DNA of 64,000 bases, taken from Vanessa cardui (Eukaryota; Arthropoda; Insecta; Lepidoptera; Nymphalidae). The stretch's first letter is position 1, and every line of letters begins with the position of its first letter. This document shows positions 42,651 through 52,690 of the stretch, one piece after another. The notes below the pieces were generated by a model, which saw only the letters and a program-made list of their open reading frames with translations, did no database searches and was not told the DNA's origin. Made by a program: the position numbers and the translations under genes. The stretch is taken from positions 13,108,114 to 13,172,113 of the forward strand of contig NC_061153.1 of NCBI RefSeq assembly GCF_905220365.1. The letters run 5' to 3'.

Positions 42651-45107
42651 CTACCGCCAACGATTTCTCAATTGGTATCTTGAGTAACGTTCCGGTTGCA
42701 CGCAGAAGGCACTGACTGTATCTTTAGGTCTTGCAGTCTGTTGGATTTGGGATTTTAAATTTTTAAAAAGTGGATCCCAGGTGTTAGAAAGTCTCCAACC
42801 ATCTTCTCTATTGAAGTTCGGATGTTTTTGAATTTCAATAGCCTCGCGTATCATTCTAGGAATGAATCTGTGTTCTTTAGCGAGGATCTGTGGTTTATCA
42901 AATCGAATAAAATGGTTGGGTTTATCCAGAGCATGTTCACAGACTGCAGACTTTGAAGAACGCCTATTTTTGACATCTCCTATATGTTCCTCGACCCTGG
43001 TACCGATACTCCTCTTTGTTTGGCCTATGTAAGATAAACCACACTCACATTCGAGTTTATATACTCCCGCAGTTTGTAAAGGAATGTTACTCTTGATAGG
43101 TCTCAAGAACTGGCTCACTTTCTTATGAGGCTTGTAAACGGTTTTAATCGAAGCTCGCTTCAAGATGTTGCCAATCCTGTCTGTAACTCCCTTCACATAT
43201 GGTAGAAATGCAGGTTGTCGCTCAACTGTGGGTGGCTTGATACGGCTTCTGCGATGCTGGCGAGGCACGGGCAGCTTGTTCTGGTGGAGTGCAAGCTTGA
43301 CCTGACGTAGCTCGTCCTCTAGGTTTTCAGCATCGCAGAAATGGTGGGCTCTCTGAAACAAAGATTTGCCAACGGTAGCTAACTGACTAGGGTGGTGGTG
43401 CGAGTCACCATTGAGGTATTTGTTGGTGTGTGTGGGTTTCCTATAAACTGTGTGACTTAATGTATTGTCAGGATTCTCGATAATAAGGATGTCAAGGAAA
43501 GCTAAAGAATTATTTGCCTCTAATTCCATAGTAAATTGAATGTTTTTATTTATAGAATTAAGATGTTCTAAAAATGCAGATGTTAGATCACTAGGTAATA
43601 TTGTGAAAGTGTCATATACGTACCGTTTATAAAACCTAGGTGTTATTGGTCCGGAGCGAAGAGCCCTCTCCTCCAGGTCTTCCATGGATAAATCGGCGAC
43701 CACGGGGGATACTGGAGAACCCATGGCTACCCCGTCAACTTGTACATAGAATTCATCATTCCACAACAAATAACCGGATGTGAGGCAGTGATGTAACAGC
43801 TCTGCATATTCAATAGGCATGTTGTGTGTCTGTAGCTTCCTATTGACAATTTCGATGCAGTCTTGTATGGGTAAGCACGTTAACAAAGACTGGACATCAA
43901 AACTAGTCTCATTGTTGGTTAATTTAAGGTCTTTGATTTCACCAACAAACTGGTAAGAATCCTTGACATACGCCGCAGTGTGTCCTCGGAGGGGTGATAA
44001 TGTCCTTGCTATGTGTTGAGCCAATCTATATGTTGGTGTATCGATTTGGCTTACAATAGGACGCAGCGGAGCACCAGTTTTATGGATCTTAGGTAACCCA
44101 TACAGTTTTGGCGGCTTTGCACATGTAGGCACGAGTGATTTTTTGTCCAGATTTAATTTCTCTTGATGTTTTGAAATTAACGTGGATGTCTTTTTAAGAA
44201 TATTGTTTGTAGGGTCTTTGGTTACTTTTTTATAAGTCTTTACATCCGATAAAATCGCGGAAATTTTCTGGTTATAATCACACGTATCCATCACAACGGT
44301 CGCGTTTCCCTTATCTGCTCGGAGGACTGTAATGTCTTTATTGTTGCGTAAGTTCTTCAGTGCAATAGATTCATCACGAGTAAGGTTTCTTTTCGGTGGC
44401 CGGCTTCGACGTAAAACACTTGAAATGTCCTGTCGAAAAGCTTCCGAGTCTTCCTTTGTGATGTTATTTTTGAAAAGACACTCCTCCACATTGCAAATAA
44501 TGTCTTCAAACGGTATTATGGATGGGGCCGGTGCAAAATTTAAGCCTTTATTTAATACCGCAATAGTCGATTCATCTAAACTTTGTTTTGACAGCTTGAC
44601 AAGTGATGTACGCGCAGGTTTTTGAATTTCCCCGGTGTTGCCAGTATTGAAATTGTTATAATTTGATTTTACTCCGCTGAGTTTTTCGAACTTTTTTATT
44701 TGTTTTAATTTTAAGTTATTATATTTTGTAGCGGCTCGTTTATTAGTAAAATCGTAGCATTTTTGCCAATCTGTTTTTGATAATCGCGACTCGAGTTCTT
44801 TACTTAGGTTGTCAATTTGATCCGTTAACCGTCGCGCGTCAAATCGATGTTCTCGGATGAGTTGTAACAATAATTTCTTACTTGCCTGATTGAGTATTTT
44901 ATCACCATGCTTTATGTCCTTCTTAGGTGTGATCCTTACACAAACCGGAATAAGATTATGGTCACGGCATCTTTTCAGGAAGTTCATGGATGTTACGAAT
45001 CGAGCATGTTTGATTTTTAAGTACTCCAACCGGCGAATTTTATTTGATGTTTCCAGTCCGTACTGGTTCACATAGTGTTGTCTTAAATTTTCGCGATTAT
45101 TACACAT
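42651..45107 (-). CDS. Penelope-like RT with GIY-YIG endonuclease (818 aa), YVDD altered
   Basis: ATG at 45107. N-terminal basic region to residue about 250; RT with VLRADKGNATVVMD (about 265), LYGLPKIHKTGAPLRPIVS, SFDVQSLLTCLP (motif A), GVAMGSPVSPVVADL (motif B) and RYVYDTF at residues 496-499, where Tyr replaces the first Asp of the YVDD box. A GIY-YIG nuclease follows at about residue 680 (VYKLECECGLSYIGQTKRS). The frame is otherwise complete. Loss of this metal-binding Asp should abolish polymerase activity. PLE3 has the same change. Confidence 0.9.
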   Translation of the reverse strand: MCNNRENLRQHYVNQYGLETSNKIRRLEYLKIKHARFVTSMNFLKRCRDHNLIPVCVRITPKKDIKHGDKILNQASKKLLLQLIREHRFDARRLTDQIDNLSKELESRLSKTDWQKCYDFTNKRAATKYNNLKLKQIKKFEKLSGVKSNYNNFNTGNTGEIQKPARTSLVKLSKQSLDESTIAVLNKGLNFAPAPSIIPFEDIICNVEECLFKNNITKEDSEAFRQDISSVLRRSRPPKRNLTRDESIALKNLRNNKDITVLRADKGNATVVMDTCDYNQKISAILSDVKTYKKVTKDPTNNILKKTSTLISKHQEKLNLDKKSLVPTCAKPPKLYGLPKIHKTGAPLRPIVSQIDTPTYRLAQHIARTLSPLRGHTAAYVKDSYQFVGEIKDLKLTNNETSFDVQSLLTCLPIQDCIEIVNRKLQTHNMPIEYAELLHHCLTSGYLLWNDEFYVQVDGVAMGSPVSPVVADLSMEDLEERALRSGPITPRFYKRYVYDTFTILPSDLTSAFLEHLNSINKNIQFTMELEANNSLAFLDILIIENPDNTLSHTVYRKPTHTNKYLNGDSHHHPSQLATVGKSLFQRAHHFCDAENLEDELRQVKLALHQNKLPVPRQHRRSRIKPPTVERQPAFLPYVKGVTDRIGNILKRASIKTVYKPHKKVSQFLRPIKSNIPLQTAGVYKLECECGLSYIGQTKRSIGTRVEEHIGDVKNRRSSKSAVCEHALDKPNHFIRFDKPQILAKEHRFIPRMIREAIEIQKHPNFNREDGWRLSNTWDPLFKNLKSQIQQTARPKDTVSAFCVQPERYSRYQLRNRWR

Positions 45108-45212
45108 TTAAATAAAACTAGTTATACCGGATTTGAATCGCGTATATTAATTATTTTTGGCATCCCGACGTTTCGAGCACTTTACAGCGTTCGTGGTCTC
45201 GGGTAGACTAAT
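45108..45212 (-). repeat. Penelope terminal repeat (pLTR), 5' of PLE2
   Basis: Upstream of the PLE2 start; same sequence as 42503-42620 with ACGAACGCTGTAAAGTGCTCG and CGAAACGTCGGGATGCC in gene orientation. It ends at 45212 in TAGTCTACCCGAGACC. A 48-bp scrap of PLE ORF (minus, 45213-45260) follows, then the inversion point. Confidence 0.85.
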
Positions 45213-45547
45213 CGAATAAAATGGTTGGGTTTATCCAGAGCATGTTCATAGACTGCAGACTCGAAAATTTAAGACAACACTATGTGAACCAGTACGGACT
45301 GGAAACATCAAATAAAATTCGCCGGTTGGAGTACTTAAAAATCAAACATGCTCGATTCGTAACGTCCATGAACTTCCTGAAAAGATGCGGTGACCATAAT
45401 CTTATTCCGGTTTGTGTAAGGATCACACCTAAGAAGGGCATAAAGCATGGTGATAAAATACTCAATCAGGCAAGTAAGAAATTATTGTTACAACTCATCC
45501 GAGAACATCGATTTGACGTGCGACGGTTAACGGATCAAATTGACAAC

Positions 45548-46111
45548 TCAAACTCAAACTCAAACTCAAATATCTTTATTCAACATAGAAGCATTACACT
45601 TTCTTATTGATGGTCAATTGAAACACTACCACCGGTTCGGAAAAGAAAATACCCTGACCTGAGAAGAACCGGCGAAAGAAACTCAGCGGGTTTTTTTTTT
45701 TTTTGTTTGTCTTATGTATTATGTAAATAAACAATTTAATATGAGATGAAATAGCCAGGAGGCGATCGTATCATTCCCAAGGTGTGCTATCGATCATAAA
45801 CTCATTAATTGTATAATAACCTTTTACACACAAGCGTTCCTTAATAATTTTTTTAAATTTGGCAACAGAGGCATTTTGAACGCTTTCTGGGATCCTGTTG
45901 TAAAACCGTACACATTGCCCCACAAAGGAGTTACTGACTCTACGCAGTCGAGTAACAGGAGTAACAAGTTTGTGTTTGTTCCTTGTACCAATGTTATGAG
46001 TATCACATTTTCTCATGAAATCATTAATATTTTTTCGTACATACATAACATTAGAGAATATATATATATATAATATATAATATAATATATATAGAGAATA
46101 TATATATAACC
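45548..46111 (-). mobile_element. CR1 3' fragment inserted in PLE3
   Basis: Reversed copy of the last part of the CR1 element at 8142-8634: a CAAACT tail at 45548-45570, the CCGGTTC hairpin, and the last 91 codons (MYVRKNINDFM to STPWE, 46046-45771), ending in TA repeats at 46060-46105. It supplies the undamaged sequence where the first copy has its frame-shifting insert. Confidence 0.9.
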
Positions 46112-46680
46112 TAAGTAAAGAACTCGAGTCGCGATTATCAAAAACAGATTGGCAAAAATGCTACGATTTTACTAATAAACGAGCCGCTACAAAATATAAT
46201 AACTTGAAATTAAAACAAATAAAAAAGTTCGAAAAACTCAGCGGAGGAAAATCAAATTATAACAATTTCAATACTGGCAACACCGGGGAAATTCAAAAAC
46301 CTGCGCGTACGTCACTTGTCAAGCTGTCAAAACAAAGTTTAGATGAATCGACTATTGCGGTATTAAATAAAGGCTTAAATTTTGCACCGGCCCCATCCAA
46401 AATACCGTTTGAAGACATTATTTGCAATGTGGAGGAGTGTCTTTTCAAAAATAACATCACAAAGGAAGACTCGGAAGCTATTCGACAGGACATTTCAAGT
46501 GTTTTACGTCGAAGCCGGCCACCGAAAAGAAACCTTACTCGTGATGAATCTATTGCACTGAAGAACTTACGCAACAATAAAGACATTACAGTCCTCCGAG
46601 CAGATAAGGGAAACGCGACCGTTGTGATGGATACGTGTGATTATAACCAGAAAATTTCCGCGATTTTATCGGATGTAAAG

Positions 46681-46724
46681 ACTTATAAAAAAGTAACCAA
46701 AGACTTATAAAAAAGTAACCAAAG
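46681..46724 (+). repeat. 22-bp exact tandem duplication
   Basis: Two adjacent identical units (ACTTATAAAAAAGTAACC plus 4 bases) in the PLE3 ORF; PLE2 has the unit once. It shifts the reading frame. Confidence 0.97.
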
Positions 46725-48289
46725 ACCCTACAAACAATATTCTTAAAAAGACATCCACGTTAATTTCAAAACATCAAGAGAAATTAAATCTGGACAAAAA
46801 ATCACTCGTGCCTACATGTGCAAAGCCGCCAAAACTGTATGGGTTACCTAAGATCCATAAAACTGGTGCTCCGCTGCGTCCTATTGTAAGCCAAATCGAT
46901 ACACCAACATATAGATTGGCTCAACACATAGCAAGGACATTATCACCCCTCCGAGGACACACTGCGGCGTATGTCAAGGATTCTTACCAGTTTGTTGGTG
47001 AAATCAAAGACCTTAAATTAACCAACAATGAGACTAGTTTTGATGTCCAGTCTTTGTTAACGTGCTTACCCATACAAGACTGCATCGAAATTGTCAATAG
47101 GAAGCTACAGACACACAACATGCCTATTGAATATGCAGAGCTGTTACATCACTGCCTCACATCCGGTTATTTGTTGTGGAATGATGAATTCTATGTACAA
47201 GTTGACGGGGTAGCCATGGGTTCTCCAGTATCCCCCGTGGTCGCCGATTTATCCATGGAAGACCTGGAGGAGAGGGCTCTTCGCTCCGGACCAATAACAC
47301 CTAGGTTTTATAAACGGTACGTATATGACACTTTCACAATATTACCTAGTGATCTAACATCTGCATTTTTAGAACATCTTAATTCTATAAATAAAAACAT
47401 TCAATTTACTATGGAATTAGAGGCAAATAATTCTTTAGCTTTCCTTGACATCCTTATTATCGAGAATCCTGACAATACATTAAGTCACACAGTTTATAGG
47501 AAACCCACACACACCAACAAATACCTCAATGGTGACTCGCACCACCACCCTAGTCAGTTAGCTACCGTTGGCAAATCTTTGTTTCAGAGAGCCCACCATT
47601 TCTGCGATGCTGAAAACCTAGAGGACGAGCTACGTCAGGTCAAGCTTGCACTCCACCAGAACAAGCTGCCCGTGCCTCGCCAGCATCGCAGAAGCCGTAT
47701 CAAGCCACCCACAGTTGAGCGACAACCTGCATTTCTACCATATGTGAAGGGAGTTACAGACAGGATTGGCAACATCTTGAAGCGAGCTTCGATTAAAACC
47801 GTTTACAAGCCTCATAAGAAAGTGAGCCAGTTCTTGAGACCTATCAAGAGTAACATTCCTTTACAAACTGCGGGAGTATATAAACTCGAATGTGAGTGTG
47901 GTTTATCTTACATAGGCCAAACAAAGAGGAGTATCGGTACCAGGGTCGAGGAACATATAGGAGATGTCAAAAATAGGCGTTCTTCAAAGTCTGCAGTCTG
48001 TGAACATGCTCTGGATAAACCCAACCATTTTATTCGATTTGATAAACCACAGATCCTCGCTAAAGAACACAGATTCATTCCTAGAATGATACGCGAGGCT
48101 ATTGAAATTCAAAAACATCCGAACTTCAATAGAGAAGATGGTTGGAGACTTTCTAACACCTGGGATCCACTTTTTAAAAATTTAAAATCCCAAATCCAAC
48201 AGACTGCAAGACCTAAAGATACAGTCAGTGCCTTCTGCGTGCAACCGGAACGTTACTCAAGATACCAATTGAGAAATCGTTGGCGGTAG

Positions 48290-48471
48290 TTGTAAATAAT
48301 ATTTCTTTGTTCCTCAAATAGACAAATGCCACCTTAGTCTACCCGTGACCACGAACGCTTTAAAGTGCTCGAAACGTCGGGATGCCAAAAATAATTAATA
48401 TACGCGATTCAAATCCGGTATAACTAGTTTTATTTAAATGTGTAATAATCGCGAAAATTTAAGACAACACT
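48290..48471 (+). repeat. Penelope terminal repeat and 36-bp end piece
   Basis: The terminal repeat after the PLE3 stop, in which one base differs (ACGCTTTAAAG for ACGCTGTAAAG), then AAATGTGTAATAATCGCGAA to AAGACAACACT, equal to the first bases of the ORF. The edge at 48471 is the same as at 15396 in PLE1. Confidence 0.87.
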
Positions 48472-48620
48472 AGGAGTTGCTTCAATAAATGGATAAGTTT
48501 GGTCAATGAATAAACCACAAGGCAAAATATTTAAATTTTCCTGTGTCTGTAGCTGCTGAAGTGCTTGCTTTTCGTGTTCGAGGGTCGGCATTAGAAATTC
48601 GCATCCCGAATTTGATGATA
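48472..48620 (-). pseudogene. YqaJ region, N-terminal part
   Basis: Minus frame EFLMPTLEHEKQALQQLQTQ, LPCGLFIDQTYPFIEATP, running straight into the catalytic half at 42488 once the Penelope complex is removed. Open over this short stretch. Confidence 0.8.
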
Positions 48621-49157
48621 GTAGGGGTTGTTTCTTAAAGGGGTTGTTCCCCTCTCTCGAAATTTACCACTCCCAACCCGCGGAAACCCATAGTTTTTTT
48701 TTAATGTGCGTTTAAAGTTACGTGTAACGGATCGATCTTTTACATTATAATTAACCTTAAATCATTATTTTTATGTTTATTAGCTTTTTTCTGTATTATA
48801 TTTAACAAATACTATATTAATTTATAGTAAAAAAAACGTGTAAAAGTTTAATTTAATTTTGTAGTGAAGCGATTCTTTTGTAAAGAAAATAATAATCACC
48901 CAGAAGATTTTACGAACATGATAATAGAATACAATATAACATAAAATATAAAAAAGATCCATTTATTGCATTATTAAATTTAGTCAAGTATATATACAGA
49001 TAAATGGTTCTTATAAATTTCTAAAATATACCTATTGTTGTTTCTATTTTTCACCCAAAATTAACAGCTGTGAGGGGCACAGGAGCGGCGAAGCCACTCC
49101 GGCAACAAAAATAGTAGATAGTTATAGTAGCTAAGGATAGGTTAGGTTAGGTTAGAT
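48621..49157. other. No gene recognised; short TTAGG-like repeat
   Basis: AT-rich sequence between the YqaJ and Mutator-like regions; it may be an intron of the minus-strand gene. A short run of AGGTT units (about four) at 49138-49157 matches the insect telomere repeat TTAGG. Confidence 0.5.
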
Positions 49158-49489
49158 TTTATGACCAAAATATTCTATTGCCACATTTCGAGGACTTCCA
49201 GAGGCTTTGTGATATTTTATACATTGCACTATTGATTTTCGCATTGCCAAAATTCTGACATTAGTCAGCAATTTACGATGTACTAAAGCATATTTTGTTT
49301 CAGTTGTTAGGTTTCGAAGTTTTTTACAGAAGTTGCGCAGTATATGGTTTCGACATTCGATTTTTTCTACGGTTATTTTGGGTCTCATACGGTCTTGCTT
49401 TAAGAATTGCAGAGTAAGTTGATGCATCACCGTCTCCTACCATTCGTGCGTATATCAAACCATACATTGGAATTGATGCCTTGAACCAC
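49158..49489 (-). pseudogene. Mutator-like transposase region, C-terminal part
   Basis: Minus frames: FKASIPMYGLIYARMVGDGD with ASTYSAIL, then after a frameshift at about 49400 VEKIECRNHILRNFCKKLRN and YALVHRKLLTNVRILAM. This is the second half of the Mutator-like domain known in arthropod YqaJ proteins (GDGD, IECRNHILRN). A SINE cuts it off from the first half. Confidence 0.78.
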
Positions 49490-49789
49490 TTGGTGGTAGG
49501 GCTTTGTGCAAGCCCGTCTGGGTAGGTACCACCCACTCATCAGTTATTCTACCGCCAAACAACAGTACTCAGTATTGTTGTGTTCCGGTCTGAAGGGTGA
49601 GTGAGCCAGTGTAACGACAGGCACAAGGGACATAACATCTTAGTTCCCAAGGTTGGTGGTACATTGACGATGTAAGGAATAGTTAATAATTCTTACAGCG
49701 TTAATGTCTATGGGCGATGGTGACCACTTACCATCAGGTGGCCCATATGCTCGTCCGCCAACCTATACCATAAAAAAAATATATATATA
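49490..49789 (+). mobile_element. SINE family 2, copy 2
   Basis: Starts TGGTGGTAGGGCTTTGTGC and ends ACCTATACCATAAAAAAAATATATATA. It matches the reversed copy at 25685-25975. Inserted between the two halves of the Mutator-like region, with some flanking coding sequence apparently lost. Confidence 0.87.
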
Positions 49790-50343
49790 TAGCGCATACC
49801 AAACAATACTTATTTTTTACCCCAATGTAAAGTATTTGGCCTGTTCTTCTGCCGATTATGGCAGCTGTTCCTGATGACGCTTTGTAGTTTGTGCCATAAG
49901 ATCTAGCGCACCAGGAGCCGTCAACGTAAACATCTACCACCGGGAAGCCGTTCTTAATTCGACCTTCTTCTATAGCAAAATCTTTTTCTTTCTGAGCAGC
50001 AGCTTCCATAGATTCACTTGCAGTCTTTTTCCACTTTTCAAACACTTCATCTTGTAAAGACAAAAAGTATTATAGCTGAACATAGCTCTTCAAATTTATA
50101 AAAACCAATACCAGTTGCTACGATTCCAGTGATAGCGGCTATATTCAGACTAACTTGTTCCTTGTCGTTTTTTTTCTCAGAGTCGATCAAGCAAACTTGT
50201 TTGCACATATTGCACTCAAAACGAAATGTAGATAACAGCCCCCGTCGTCTTTCACTAACTAAACGGAAGTTACCTAATTGGCAGTTGAATAAACCGTTGT
50301 GATGAGCTTTTTCTTGTAGTTCTTGTAAAATATGATTAATATC
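49790..50343 (-). pseudogene. Mutator-like transposase region, N-terminal part
   Basis: Minus: DINHILQELQEKAHHNGLF, then FRFECNMCKQVC (a Cys pair), NIAAITGIVATGIGFYKFEE, and after a small deletion and frameshift at about 50065 QDEVFEKWKKTASESMEAA, DVYVDGSWCARSYGTNYKAS and GTAAIIGRRTGQILYIGVKN. VDGSW is a likely catalytic Asp. Joined upstream at 55280 when the LINE is removed (GRRIID then INHILQ). Confidence 0.8.
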
Positions 50344-50608
50344 ACAAAAAGAAAAAACAGAAACAGAAAAGTGCACACTGTTAAAAAATCACTCTCCAAA
50401 ATTTTCTTTATTTTTTTGTTTAAAATTTATTTTAACAGTTTAAAAAAGTTATATTTTACATAAGTGACATATATAGGCTACTTTACATAAGTTATTGTGG
50501 TTCTTATGTCTTTAATTGCATAATAATTACACTTACCTGTTGGCTCTACAAACTTTCTCAAGGAATTTTTTACATATCACAAATAAAACATTATTTATTC
50601 TTCAATAC

Positions 50609-51262
50609 AATGGCAAGAGTGGAAGATATACTGGAAGTTCATAAAAACATAGCAGAATCGCTTGGTAATAGGCAGAATTCGAAAAACATCTGAAATCCAC
50701 AAGTAGCACTGAAGGTAACAGGAATAGTCTTGATAAACTTGCAAGTGAGTTTAAAGAGTTTAAGGCCTCAGTGTGGAACATCTTGGACCTCCTAAGGACA
50801 CTTGTCACTAATTTATCTTCACAAATTGATGACATCGACAACACTTCTAGAAGAAATGCTCTGCTGTTCGGTGGTATTCAGGAGGCTGAAGGTGAGAACT
50901 TGGTTTCAACTGTCCTTGGAACAATTCATGTGTTGATGGGCATCCCTGATATTCAGCCAGGTGTGATCCAGTACTGCCATCGTATAGGAAGTAAGTCTGA
51001 GAAGGCTCCTCGACCCATTGTTGTTCGATTTAATGACTTAAAAGTTAAAAGTCTCATTTGGAGTAATAAAAAGAAATTGAAATCGTCTCCAGTTGTGCTG
51101 AGTGAATTCTTGACTAAGGTTCGTCAATCTCTCTTCACAAAAGCAAGAAAAAGATTTGGCATAACTAACACCTGGACCCTTAATGGAAACATATATATCA
51201 AATTGCCAAATAATGAACGCAGGCGTGTCACAACTCAGGAAGACTTCGATGAATGCCTGTAG
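50609..51262 (+). pseudogene. Family D ORF1 (coiled coil plus RRM-like)
   Basis: MARVEDILEVHKNIAESLGN from 50609, a frameshift at about 50678, then EFEKHLKS, LASEFKEFKASVWNIL (coiled coil) and DDIDNTSRRNALLFGGIQEA, VIQYCHRIGSK, RPIVVRFNDLKVKSLIW and the C-terminal RKRFGITNTWTLNGNIYIKL. The order coiled coil, RRM, C-terminal domain is that of L1-type ORF1 RNA-binding proteins. Stop at 51262. Confidence 0.8.
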
Positions 51263-52690
51263 ATGTTCCCCAATCCATCGCCTTCAACACAGTCCGTTGA
51301 CAAGCCTGCCAGCTCTGTGCTGCCTCGAGTCAGCCCTTCAGCTCTTCCTGACGCCAGCAAAAGGCCACTTACGCGACGAAATTTGGTCAAGAAGCAATAG
51401 TATATTGTTATCCTATGTATTCTATATCTTGTTTTGGTTTTACTTTCATTTATTTTATTAATAATCATCCCATAGTACATATTGAAGTCCCTCTATTCTC
51501 TCGATAGTATTTCGTATTACTTGCGATTGATATGCATATGTGTGAAATTTATTTAAAATCTACACAATGCTTATCTTAAGTTACAGTTCACTTACACTTA
51601 ATTGTTTTTTTTACTATCACAATGATGTTTATATTGTCCCACAAGGGTCAATTCTTGTGGGTAATTATGATACATTTTTTTCTTTTCGTTTAATTATTAT
51701 TAGTGTACCCGTAGCAATTACAATATTTTTATTCTTTATCCAAATTACATGTTAAATCGGGTATATTTGTTTACCAATTCCATACGGTTGACACTTGACA
51801 AGTTGACATCTGAGCCAGCTGTCAATTGCTAGTGACTTGGATGATTGTGTTTTGGCACACTTTTTTTCATGTCTAATAGATTGAGGAAGGTCGGTATATT
51901 TGAGATATTCCAGGTTATGTGGAATAGCTCGAAATCTAGAAAATTAAAAATAATTTAACATAAAATAATTTAATATAAATAAACATTCTTGTTCGAATTA
52001 TACTGTTTCTTGTTTAAAGATATTCGCAAAAAAAACAAACATTTATCCCAAATATGCCGCACTTACTCTATAGATATAGATAACAAATTTTATTAGAAGT
52101 ATTCCTTTTTACATTTTATTTATTTTATATTAGTTACATGTTTCTCAATCTGTATTCGTCAGCTATAATTAAATGGATAAAATTACTTTTTTTTTATATA
52201 TAGTCATGTTGTATGTTAAACGATTGTACTTTAGCTATCATGTGCATGATGGATTTTTTTTTTTTAATATCTACTTTTTACCTTTATTACGAAATTTTTT
52301 ATTTACAAAGTCTTATTTACATCTGTTTCTTTTTATCATTATTGAACAGCTATTATTATTATTAATCCATTTTAAATTTTTTTTTTTTTGGGATGAGCAA
52401 ACTTTTTGTAATTCACTTAGATATATGGTTTCTAGACTTTAACGTGCATTGTATTTTTTTTGCTTATGTATTTTAGTAATTCGAATAAATATTAGTTACG
52501 TATTTTAAGTGAATTGTTGTGAGCCAACAGAATGTGTATGTTTAGTCTAGTCAATTTACTTGATTTATTTTAGATTTTTTTTTTAATTCTTTTATTTCAT
52601 ATAATTATATTTAGATATTCGTTATATATAAATATATTATTATATAAATATATATTTATTTAGTATATTATATTTTTTTTGTATTTTCAT
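51263..52690 (+). other. Family D ORF1-ORF2 spacer
   Basis: About 1.4 kb of T-rich sequence without a convincing gene; short open frames are low complexity. The end resembles the leader of A1 at 3230-3388, showing it belongs to the element. Unusually long for a LINE inter-ORF spacer. Confidence 0.65.

Larger units (their letters stand above)
45261..48289 (+). pseudogene. Penelope ORF, second copy (PLE3), broken
   Basis: Same protein as PLE2 on the other strand, missing only the first few codons: NLRQHYVNQYGLETSN to RRLTDQIDN, a CR1 insertion (45548-46111), then LSKELESRLS onward. An exact 22-bp tandem duplication at 46681-46724 shifts the frame before the RT core. From 46808 it is open to 48289, with the same RYVYDTF substitution (47318-47329) and an intact GIY-YIG domain. 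Very few differences from PLE2. Confidence 0.9.
42499..48471. mobile_element. Penelope complex: two inverted copies inserted as a unit
   Basis: The target AGGAGTTGCT is present at 42489-42498 and 48472-48481, and joining the flanks restores YqaJ protein (FIEATPDGLVG). Inside: full copy PLE2 on the minus strand (42499-45212), a 48-bp fragment of minus-strand ORF sequence (45213-45260), then copy PLE3 on the plus strand (45261-48435) with a CR1 fragment inside it, and a 36-bp end piece. Tandem and inverted partial copies are known for Penelope elements. Confidence 0.87.

Noticed and set aside
44332..44625. Plus-strand frame opposite the Penelope ORF, and its mirror at 46293-46586
   Set aside because: Antisense shadows of the same Penelope region, seen twice because the copies are inverted.
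50364..50376. Apparent splice acceptor (TTTTTAACAG on the minus strand) whose phase would fit coding exon 4
   Set aside because: It lies in the 5' UTR of the inserted family-D LINE. The real continuation of the host gene is GRRIID at 55281 joining INHILQ at 50343.
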